In this document: positions 7,196 to 19,100 of the stretch, piece by piece | How positions within the stretch are numbered: the stretch's first letter is position 1 | Layout of the letters: every line of letters begins with the position of its first letter | Assembly (NCBI GenBank): GCA_015200345.1 | Contig: CP054187.1 | Coordinates: forward strand, 1,348,470-1,412,469 | Origin: Planctomycetia bacterium | GTDB taxonomy: Bacteria > Planctomycetota > Phycisphaerae > UBA1845 > UTPLA1 | Length of the DNA stretch: 64,000 nt | Reading direction: 5' to 3' | Notes under the pieces: model-generated | Databases searched by the model: none | Told to the model about the DNA's origin: nothing | Seen by the model: only the letters and a program-made list of their open reading frames with translations | Translations under genes and position numbers: made by a program

Positions 7196-10100
7196 ATTTC
7201 CACGACCGAAAGGTCGTGGCCCCATTGAAGCCAGATTGATGATGATCGGATCAGCAAAGCCCGCGAATTTCCACGACCGAAAGGTCGTGGCCCCATTGAA
7301 GCGTCTAAATCCGCGCCCAATTCTTCTGGCGTATAGCAGATTTCCACGACCGAAAGGTCGTGGCCCCATTGAAGCCAGACCATCCACGCGGGCAACACCT
7401 TTTCGATAGTATTTCCACGACCGAAAGGTCGTGGCCCCATTGAAGCAATTACTCGCCGGATCAGGCGTTGGCCGAGCGGCAATTTCCACGACCGAAAGGT
7501 CGTGGCCCCATTGAAGCTTCCGGCCAGCCGCGGGGTGTTGAAAGGTTCCCATATTTCCACGACCGAAAGGTCGTGGCCCCATTGAAGCACTTCCGGCGGA
7601 AGATGAGCCGGTAATCGTCGCGAAATTTCCACGACCGAAAGGTCGTGGCCCCATTGAAGCGTCTGAATGCCAATGTTGACAGGATTGCCGGATGAATTTC
7701 CACGACCGAAAGGTCGTGGCCCCATTGAAGCACGCTCCTGCTCTCCAATCCCGGCAACTTCTTCCATATTTCCACGACCGAAAGGTCGTGGCCCCATTGA
7801 AGCAACCAAAACGCTGGCAATCCTTACGCCGGTGTCGATATTTCCACGACCGAAAGGTCGTGGCCCCATTGAAGCACAAAGAGCGCCTGAAGTTTTTGAG
7901 GGTCGAAGTCGGATTTCCACGACCGAAAGGTCGTGGCCCCATTGAAGCGATATACCTATCCGCTTCGCGGCCTCGGTCTGCGTGATTTCCACGACCGAAA
8001 GGTCGTGGCCCCATTGAAGCGCCGCGTAGTTTGCGTTGGCCGAGCCGATCGCTCCGATTTCCACGACCGAAAGGTCGTGGCCCCATTGAAGCGTAAGCGG
8101 AAACAACGGAGTGGGCGAACTGCTCTGGTATTTCCACGACCGAAAGGTCGTGGCCCCATTGAAGCATCATTGCGTTTCCTTTCTATAAATGGCGAGAACT
8201 TAATTTCCACGACCGAAAGGTCGTGGCCCCATTGAAGCGTTCTGCGGGATGGTGGCGATGGCTGAATCGTCCGGGATTTCCACGACCGAAAGGTCGTGGC
8301 CCCATTGAAGCAGCGTTCCGACGTTTCGACTTCTTGACGTTCTTCAATTTCCACGACCGAAAGGTCGTGGCCCCATTGAAGCGTCGCGTCCGGCAGCCAC
8401 CATCGGCTCGCAAACCACATTTCCACGACCGAAAGGTCGTGGCCCCATTGAAGCGCATGTCAACTTTTCGCATACGGGGCAAAAGTCGCCATTTCCACGA
8501 CCGAAAGGTCGTGGCCCCATTGAAGCATAGCGGGCCACGGTTCGGATGGGCGCGCTGGAGTATTTCCACGACCGAAAGGTCGTGGCCCCATTGAAGCACG
8601 ATCAGGTCGCCGCGTGCAAGGGTCTGGTTGTTATTTCCACGACCGAAAGGTCGTGGCCCCATTGAAGCGTACCCCTTGCGATGAGCCTTGCGTGCAGGTT
8701 CAGATTTCCACGACCGAAAGGTCGTGGCCCCATTGAAGCGCATATTCCCGAACGTCGTTGGCGGTGTGAACAATGACATTTCCACGACCGAAAGGTCGTG
8801 GCCCCATTGAAGCCGGCAGTAAGAGGGGCCGTCGTCAAATAGACGCGAATTTCCACGACCGAAAGGTCGTGGCCCCATTGAAGCATTTCTGGAAGCTGTG
8901 GGAAAAAGCCGGAAAGACGATTTCCACGACCGAAAGGTCGTGGCCCCATTGAAGCCAGGTCTCCGGCGAATCACCGCGTAGGCATTATTATTTCCACGAC
9001 CGAAAGGTCGTGGCCCCATTGAAGCCCGCCTTCCTCCTTCTTCTCGATTCCCAGCGCTGACGATTTCCACGACCGAAAGGTCGTGGCCCCATTGAAGCGA
9101 CCCCTACTTCGCCAACTGGGAAGGCGGCAAGCATATTTCCACGACCGAAAGGTCGTGGCCCCATTGAAGCCCTGAAATCGGCTATCGCAGTTCCGACCGC
9201 AGCGCATTTCCACGACCGAAAGGTCGTGGCCCCATTGAAGCCAATCTGCACGCGAAGTAGCCTCTCCACAACGAATGATTTCCACGACCGAAAGGTCGTG
9301 GCCCCATTGAAGCCCGCAAGCTACTTGCCTGCTAGCAGTAGTGTATCCATTTCCACGACCGAAAGGTCGTGGCCCCATTGAAGCAGACATGCTCCCAGAT
9401 GTATCGACAATTATCGAGATATTTCCACGACCGAAAGGTCGTGGCCCCATTGAAGCTTGCCTTCGTCAGGGTCTGGCAGCGCTCGCGCGAACATTTCCAC
9501 GACCGAAAGGTCGTGGCCCCATTGAAGCGGCGTGTTTGCCGCCTTCCCAATTATGGAGGTAGGCATTTCCACGACCGAAAGGTCGTGGCCCCATTGAAGC
9601 TCGCGGCGTCTGTCGCAATCAGCCAGCGCGGATCGGATTTCCACGACCGAAAGGTCGTGGCCCCATTGAAGCCTTCGCGTCATCCACGAGCGCACCGCTG
9701 GCGGTGCATTTCCACGACCGAAAGGTCGTGGCCCCATTGAAGCGTTTCCTCAAGCGCCGACAACACCAAAGTACACACATTTCCACGACCGAAAGGTCGT
9801 GGCCCCATTGAAGCGCTTCTTCCAACGAAATCAAAACGAGACTACAAAAATTTCCACGACCGAAAGGTCGTGGCCCCATTGAAGCGCTAACTTCGTAGGC
9901 AGCAACAAAGCGCTGCCCGAATTTCCACGACCGAAAGGTCGTGGCCCCATTGAAGCGAGACAACCGCAGCGATACGCCCGTCTAATTCAACTGGATTTCC
10001 ACGACCGAAAGGTCGTGGCCCCATTGAAGCACTGGTGAAGTTGCGGCAGACTCCGGCATCTTGCCATTTCCACGACCGAAAGGTCGTGGCCCCATTGAAG

Positions 10101-13100
10101 CGAGAAGTCGGGCCGCGACCGCATGAATCCTCGTTCATTTCCACGACCGAAAGGTCGTGGCCCCATTGAAGCATCCGCTGCGTGGAGGCCCTGGGCGGCG
10201 TGGCAATATTTCCACGACCGAAAGGTCGTGGCCCCATTGAAGCCATAAACGAAGGGGTCCATTTGTGTCTCCATTCTCCCGATTTCCACGACCGAAAGGT
10301 CGTGGCCCCATTGAAGCAAGGCTGGCTGCGTCGCGCCGACCGCTGGAATGAAAATTTCCACGACCGAAAGGTCGTGGCCCCATTGAAGCCTGTCAGAAAC
10401 GTGGCACAACTCATAATCTGTCTCCATTTCCACGACCGAAAGGTCGTGGCCCCATTGAAGCTCGAGGGCCTCGGCCTCCAGCTCGGCGATGCCCGCGATT
10501 TCCACGACCGAAAGGTCGTGGCCCCATTGAAGCACGAAAGCAAGCGTGTCGGCATAGACCGCGTGAATAGATTTCCACGACCGAAAGGTCGTGGCCCCAT
10601 TGAAGCAGCGGAACCCGAACTTCAAACTGCCGGAGCGCGGAGATTTCCACGACCGAAAGGTCGTGGCCCCATTGAAGCTCTTCGCCCGAATCGTCGACAG
10701 TTGTCTGGCCCTTATTTCCACGACCGAAAGGTCGTGGCCCCATTGAAGCGCCAATTGGGCGGGGGGCATCCACGAGCAATTCGCATTTCCACGACCGAAA
10801 GGTCGTGGCCCCATTGAAGCTTTTCCGCGCCGGGCGGATACGGCGGCGGCTCCGGCATTTCCACGACCGAAAGGTCGTGGCCCCATTGAAGCCGAAATGC
10901 CGCCGAATACTGTTCCAGATCAAGACGGATTTCCACGACCGAAAGGTCGTGGCCCCATTGAAGCTCTCGTTGACGCCACGCAGCTGCGCCGGTACGCCGA
11001 TTTCCACGACCGAAAGGTCGTGGCCCCATTGAAGCCGATTCGAGTGTACATAGTTGTCTCCATTCTCTCATTTCCACGACCGAAAGGTCGTGGCCCCATT
11101 GAAGCGTAAGACGGCTGCTCTCGCGCGCGGCGGTATCCTTTATTTCCACGACCGAAAGGTCGTGGCCCCATTGAAGCGCGACGGCACAGCCGCTTGACGC
11201 ACGCAAGCAGGCATTTCCACGACCGAAAGGTCGTGGCCCCATTGAAGCCTGTTCCGAATTGAGCGCGCAGTGGGTAGTTTGGTTATTTCCACGACCGAAA
11301 GGTCGTGGCCCCATTGAAGCGCTGTCATTAACGTGTCACTCATACTCTCATCCTTTATTTCCACGACCGAAAGGTCGTGGCCCCATTGAAGCAGGACATG
11401 CCTCGCGCGAATGAGTTTCAGTACATGAATTTCCACGACCGAAAGGTCGTGGCCCCATTGAAGCGCGGCGAGCCTTCCTTCGCCTCCTCCCGGTTTTCGT
11501 AATTTCCACGACCGAAAGGTCGTGGCCCCATTGAAGCACATCAACCGTGCCCGCGCCTCGGATCGCCTCCGAGATTTCCACGACCGAAAGGTCGTGGCCC
11601 CATTGAAGCGCGTTCGGCGACGGGCCGCCGTTGTGGCAGCGGGCATTTCCACGACCGAAAGGTCGTGGCCCCATTGAAGCTTCCAACCAGCCTACCAATC
11701 GGTAGAGGATGGTTAATTTCCACGACCGAAAGGTCGTGGCCCCATTGAAGCGTCGCCACACCACGCCGCGCGTCTTTTTGTCGGCCATATTTCCACGACC
11801 GAAAGGTCGTGGCCCCATTGAAGCGCGCCAACACTAGTGTGCATACTGTGCGGACGTTTGATTTCCACGACCGAAAGGTCGTGGCCCCATTGAAGCAAAT
11901 TAGCCATTTTTCGATCTCTCCTTTTCTGCTATATTTCCACGACCGAAAGGTCGTGGCCCCATTGAAGCACACTAGACGGTGCAGCACTGTTCGGGGCCTT
12001 GCCCATTTCCACGACCGAAAGGTCGTGGCCCCATTGAAGCGCGCAGCAGGCGCGGGGCCTCGGATTCAGAGATTCCGATTTCCACGACCGAAAGGTCGTG
12101 GCCCCATTGAAGCAACAATTCTTGCAGCTTGCGGGCAAACATCTGCCTCATTTCCACGACCGAAAGGTCGTGGCCCCATTGAAGCGGCCTGGACCGACAC
12201 ATGGGGAACCGGCCTGACGTAATTTCCACGACCGAAAGGTCGTGGCCCCATTGAAGCAGGAAAAGCCCGTTCGCGCCGGGTGGCGGCGGTGGATTTCCAC
12301 GACCGAAAGGTCGTGGCCCCATTGAAGCCGCTGCTTTGTTTTTGCTTGCCGCGGCGGCGCTGGATTTCCACGACCGAAAGGTCGTGGCCCCATTGAAGCC
12401 GGCGAGCATGGCGTCCGACGGCGGGGGGGCAACGATTTCCACGACCGAAAGGTCGTGGCCCCATTGAAGCTGGGCCGTCGTCCTCGAGGCGAAAACTTTC
12501 CACCGCATTTCCACGACCGAAAGGTCGTGGCCCCATTGAAGCAGTTCGACCGGCAACTTGGCATCCTCCATAGCCAGATTTCCACGACCGAAAGGTCGTG
12601 GCCCCATTGAAGCTCCATTTGTCTCTCTCTCTTTCTCCCGCAAGCGCGGGAATTTCCACGACCGAAAGGTCGTGGCCCCATTGAAGCGAGGCCATCTGCC
12701 CGCGCTTCGTTCAGGCGCGTTGATTTCCACGACCGAAAGGTCGTGGCCCCATTGAAGCACACTAGAAGGCGCTGCTGATTCGAGCGCTTTACCCCATTTC
12801 CACGACCGAAAGGTCGTGGCCCCATTGAAGCCCGCTTGCCGCCAGCTCAGCGATCTCCGAGATTCGCTATTTCCACGACCGAAAGGTCGTGGCCCCATTG
12901 AAGCCAGAGCCAGCAAAACAAGCGAACACACCGCCTTCAATTTCCACGACCGAAAGGTCGTGGCCCCATTGAAGCTGGACGCACCGTGCGAGCCGTGCAT
13001 CCGCGCGTGCCATTTCCACGACCGAAAGGTCGTGGCCCCATTGAAGCGGTGCTCATCCTGGCGATGCTGCGGATTTTGGATTTATTTCCACGACCGAAAG

Positions 13101-16100
13101 GTCGTGGCCCCATTGAAGCGGCGACGACCCAGAGCCGCCCCGGTGGTCAGCGTGGTATTTCCACGACCGAAAGGTCGTGGCCCCATTGAAGCTCGTGGAC
13201 TTCAAAACGCAAGGCGCGGAAAACGACATTTCCACGACCGAAAGGTCGTGGCCCCATTGAAGCGGCTTGAATCCGTCGGCCAGACCGCGGATACGGTCTG
13301 ATTTCCACGACCGAAAGGTCGTGGCCCCATTGAAGCGGTTAACTCGCCACCCTCATCCAAATCGGAAGCCTCATTTCCACGACCGAAAGGTCGTGGCCCC
13401 ATTGAAGCACATTTTGTCTACCCTTTCCTTGTGCCGCGTTCACGATTTCCACGACCGAAAGGTCGTGGCCCCATTGAAGCTCGACCGCGCGTCCGCGGCC
13501 ATCAGCGCGGGCATCGCCATTTCCACGACCGAAAGGTCGTGGCCCCATTGAAGCGCACCGGCGCGACGCACAACTGGGAGCGGTTGCTGATTTCCACGAC
13601 CGAAAGGTCGTGGCCCCATTGAAGCCTACTCACGCACGACGGCCCAGGCGAACGCCCTGCGATTTCCACGACCGAAAGGTCGTGGCCCCATTGAAGCCTG
13701 CCAGCTTCTTGGCAGTCAGCGTCACCACGTCAAATTTCCACGACCGAAAGGTCGTGGCCCCATTGAAGCCCAACTGCGTGCGGCGTCCTCGTCGGACCAT
13801 ATATATTTCCACGACCGAAAGGTCGTGGCCCCATTGAAGCCAGCAGCGCCAGCGTGCCCGTGCCGTTCCACAGCAATTTCCACGACCGAAAGGTCGTGGC
13901 CCCATTGAAGCACCGGCTGGTTCACAGCGAACCGAACGCGGACATGAAATTTCCACGACCGAAAGGTCGTGGCCCCATTGAAGCTTTTACGTTACGAGAA
14001 AAGGGGGCTGGAAGGGCTAATTTCCACGACCGAAAGGTCGTGGCCCCATTGAAGCGGAAGCGAAGGCGCGCCGCTGTCAGCGCTCTACGCCGATTTCCAC
14101 GACCGAAAGGTCGTGGCCCCATTGAAGCTTCTTGCTGGAAGTAGTATTGCCTTCGTCAGGCAATTTCCACGACCGAAAGGTCGTGGCCCCATTGAAGCGC
14201 TAACGAATTGGCCGCGCTAGGCGGAGACGCCGAAATTTCCACGACCGAAAGGTCGTGGCCCCATTGAAGCGACCCCTACTTCGCCAACTGGGAAGGCGGG
14301 CGTCACGATTTCCACGACCGAAAGGTCGTGGCCCCATTGAAGCCATCAACACCCCACGTCCGGTACATAGCGTGAGTTGGATTTCCACGACCGAAAGGTC
14401 GTGGCCCCATTGAAGCTACGTTTTTATCGCATGCCCAACAACTTACAGTCGCATTTCCACGACCGAAAGGTCGTGGCCCCATTGAAGCATTAGGCGCCTT
14501 ACTCCACAGACTAAGGCCGTGGTATTTCCACGACCGAAAGGTCGTGGCCCCATTGAAGCCACAATTGGGCGGGGGGCGAGCACGCTCAATTCGCATTTCC
14601 ACGACCGAAAGGTCGTGGCCCCATTGAAGCTTTGGTTTCCACGTCGCAGATTCGCCGGTACGCGGCAATTTCCACGACCGAAAGGTCGTGGCCCCATTGA
14701 AGCTGAAAAATATGACCATACAGCAAGCGTGCCACAAGATTTCCACGACCGAAAGGTCGTGGCCCCATTGAAGCTCCCGCACAAGCGCGGGCCGTTGGGC
14801 GTGCCGTGAATTTCCACGACCGAAAGGTCGTGGCCCCATTGAAGCCGTTCGGACTGCTCCACGAAGGCATGGCCGGCCAGATTTCCACGACCGAAAGGTC
14901 GTGGCCCCATTGAAGCGAGGAGGCAAAGCTTCCTCCAAAACTGGATAAGCAGGATTTCCACGACCGAAAGGTCGTGGCCCCATTGAAGCATTTAGCGCGT
15001 CGACCAAGGCGTCTAGTGTCCACGCATTTCCACGACCGAAAGGTCGTGGCCCCATTGAAGCCGATCCCGGCGCCGGACGTCATGCTCGCCGGTATGCCCA
15101 TTTCCACGACCGAAAGGTCGTGGCCCCATTGAAGCCACTAGCTGCAGGCCCAAAAGCCGAAGTCAGCACCAATTTCCACGACCGAAAGGTCGTGGCCCCA
15201 TTGAAGCAAGCCGGTCGCGCGCATGCAACTAAATCCACGCTCTGATTTCCACGACCGAAAGGTCGTGGCCCCATTGAAGCTTCTTTAGAGGGCGTTTTGC
15301 CTTCGCGCCGCGCTCATTTCCACGACCGAAAGGTCGTGGCCCCATTGAAGCTCGTCGGCTTCGCGCTCAAGGTCGGCGATGCCGGCATTTCCACGACCGA
15401 AAGGTCGTGGCCCCATTGAAGCAAAACAACCGCCATCTGCGGCGAAATCTTCTCTTCATTTCCACGACCGAAAGGTCGTGGCCCCATTGAAGCTCCAGCT
15501 TTGGCGGCAATTCCACCTCCTGCTGCGCTATTTCCACGACCGAAAGGTCGTGGCCCCATTGAAGCTAACGCCAACGGGGGTGCCCCACCCGGACGATGCC
15601 GAATTTCCACGACCGAAAGGTCGTGGCCCCATTGAAGCTTGGCGATTTCCAGCGCGATCTCCTGTGTCACCAGATTTCCACGACCGAAAGGTCGTGGCCC
15701 CATTGAAGCGGATCGGCGGACCGGCGGCTCGGACCGGCGGCTCGGACATTTCCACGACCGAAAGGTCGTGGCCCCATTGAAGCAAAACGAACGGGTCCAT
15801 ATTCTCAATCCTTTCCGATTTCCACGACCGAAAGGTCGTGGCCCCATTGAAGCGTCCAGCCGCTCAGCCGACAGGCCGTACCAGCCGTGGAATTTCCACG
15901 ACCGAAAGGTCGTGGCCCCATTGAAGCCGCGCGTGCCGTGTTCGCGGCTCGCGCGTTTGGCTTAATTTCCACGACCGAAAGGTCGTGGCCCCATTGAAGC
16001 CACTTGAACATGCGGACCGAGTCGGCGGTGCGCTATTTCCACGACCGAAAGGTCGTGGCCCCATTGAAGCGCCGCGCTCCAGCGCCGCTTCGGCGGCCCA

Positions 16101-19100
16101 TCGCCATTTCCACGACCGAAAGGTCGTGGCCCCATTGAAGCTAAGACAAAGGGCTTAATGACGGTGGCCTCTCATGATTTCCACGACCGAAAGGTCGTGG
16201 CCCCATTGAAGCGCCGATGCGGCGATCGAAGGTGTGCGTGCGCTTGTATTTCCACGACCGAAAGGTCGTGGCCCCATTGAAGCGCAGACCATCGCGAGCC
16301 TGCCGCGGTTCGTGTTCCGATTTCCACGACCGAAAGGTCGTGGCCCCATTGAAGCGGGGGCGGCGCGAAGATCACGGGCGGGACGTATACGAATTTCCAC
16401 GACCGAAAGGTCGTGGCCCCATTGAAGCTATATATTCTATGCTATATTACATACATACACACGGATTTCCACGACCGAAAGGTCGTGGCCCCATTGAAGC
16501 ACCCCATGCGCTCAATCCATGGTTAGTCCATCCGCGGATTTCCACGACCGAAAGGTCGTGGCCCCATTGAAGCCTTCGATCCGGAGGTTTCGCCCTCGGC
16601 CACCGCGCCGAATTTCCACGACCGAAAGGTCGTGGCCCCATTGAAGCCATATCTTGTCTCCGTTTCTCTCGCACAAGCGCGAGCATTTCCACGACCGAAA
16701 GGTCGTGGCCCCATTGAAGCCATGCTCCGTGCTCACTTTCTCCGAGAACTCTCGAATTTCCACGACCGAAAGGTCGTGGCCCCATTGAAGCGCGGACCTG
16801 CGAGACTTCGGCGTGGCGGCATACGTATTTCCACGACCGAAAGGTCGTGGCCCCATTGAAGCCTAGTGTGTGGATTAATACGCATACCTTTTAACTCATT
16901 TCCACGACCGAAAGGTCGTGGCCCCATTGAAGCCAAGACATCTGTGTTCGTGCTGGGACAAGATATGACAATTTCCACGACCGAAAGGTCGTGGCCCCAT
17001 TGAAGCGCGAACAACTCCACCACCGCGGGCACGCGCTGATAGATTTCCACGACCGAAAGGTCGTGGCCCCATTGAAGCTGTCAAGTGTCGTGATTCCGCG
17101 CGCCCGCTGCATACATTTCCACGACCGAAAGGTCGTGGCCCCATTGAAGCCTCTCGCAAGCGCGAGCCGTCAGGCGCGCTCGAGCGATTTCCACGACCGA
17201 AAGGTCGTGGCCCCATTGAAGCGATTTCAGCGCGAGACAGCAGGCTCGGCTCCGCCTCATTTCCACGACCGAAAGGTCGTGGCCCCATTGAAGCTTTTTC
17301 GCCGTCCGGTCCGCCGCAGCGCGCCGGTGATTTCCACGACCGAAAGGTCGTGGCCCCATTGAAGCGATTGCCACAAATGGCGACATTGCTAGCTGGTTGG
17401 GATTTCACGACCGAAAGGTCGTGGCCCCATTGAAGCGACAGCATATTTTGACATTTGTAGTCTCCATTTCTCATTTCCACGACCGAAAGGTCGTGGCCCC
17501 ATTGAAGCGCGTGCGTGGCCGCCGAGCCGACCGAATGCGATGGACATTTCCACGACCGAAAGGTCGTGGCCCCATTGAAGCAGTTCCAGCACGCGGCCGG
17601 CTCCGTCCAGCAGCGTCGGCATTTCCACGACCGAAAGGTCGTGGCCCCATTGAAGCGGCGGGCAGGACATTTGGTTCGGCGGCCAGAAGAACCATTTCCA
17701 CGACCGAAAGGTCGTGGCCCCATTGAAGCGCCTGCACTGTCGCCGGGTCGGTGATTCGCCGCCGGATTTCCACGACCGAAAGGTCGTGGCCCCATTGAAG
17801 CGAGAAAACGAACGGATCCATCTCTGTCTCCCTTTCCATTTCCACGACCGAAAGGTCGTGGCCCCATTGAAGCTTGGCGTCCGGTTCGTGATTTGCGCGA
17901 ACCACGAAATTTCCACGACCGAAAGGTCGTGGCCCCATTGAAGCCCGTCAACGTGTCACTCACAACGGCGGCGATTTGCCGGATTTCCACGACCGAAAGG
18001 TCGTGGCCCCATTGAAGCGAGACCGCCCTTTGCGAGATTCACAAAGGTTTCAGATATTTCCACGACCGAAAGGTCGTGGCCCCATTGAAGCAAGCCGGTA
18101 ATGGTCACACTGGTGCCGGTTCCGTTATTTCCACGACCGAAAGGTCGTGGCCCCATTGAAGCACACGGCGCGTGGCGTGGTGTACATTTTCTACAGCATT
18201 TCCACGACCGAAAGGTCGTGGCCCCATTGAAGCTACGCCTCATTGACGCGATTTACCAGCTCCGGCGTATTTCCACGACCGAAAGGTCGTGGCCCCATTG
18301 AAGCTTCATCCAGAGAACTTCGCTGCGAAGGGTTTTTGATTTCCACGACCGAAAGGTCGTGGCCCCATTGAAGCTGCTCGAACCACGAGCACTTGGGCCT
18401 GTCGCAGACATTTCCACGACCGAAAGGTCGTGGCCCCATTGAAGCACCGCTGCCGATGACAAAGAAGCACGGGCCAAAATATTTCCACGACCGAAAGGTC
18501 GTGGCCCCATTGAAGCAGCAGCGCCGACGGATGTCGATTTATGAAGCCTGCATTTCCACGACCGAAAGGTCGTGGCCCCATTGAAGCCGATCCTTATGCG
18601 TCTGCCTGTTTTGTGGCCGAACATTTCCACGACCGAAAGGTCGTGGCCCCATTGAAGCCGTTCCCGTTCAAGCCAGTGCCCATATCAGAAATCATTTCCA
18701 CGACCGAAAGGTCGTGGCCCCATTGAAGCTCCGAACCACGAGTATATACGTCGGTCTGGAAACGCATTTCCACGACCGAAAGGTCGTGGCCCCATTGAAG
18801 CGGGGCAACTGGCGATACGTTCATGCTCGAGACATCCCCATTTCCACGACCGAAAGGTCGTGGCCCCATTGAAGCCGATGTAGGTGCAGCGCCGCAGGCG
18901 CAGCCAGGCCGATTTCCACGACCGAAAGGTCGTGGCCCCATTGAAGCCTCCCGCTCAAGCGCGGGCCGTCAGGCGTGCCGCTATTTCCACGACCGAAAGG
19001 TCGTGGCCCCATTGAAGCCTCAAGTGAGGAAGTGACCAGTGTGCACACCGTTTATTTCCACGACCGAAAGGTCGTGGCCCCATTGAAGCTAGTCTGTCTG

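Noticed and set aside
6851-8170. 439-codon minus-strand frame ending in the leader
   Set aside because: Mostly translated CRISPR repeats; no independent start signal or family match.
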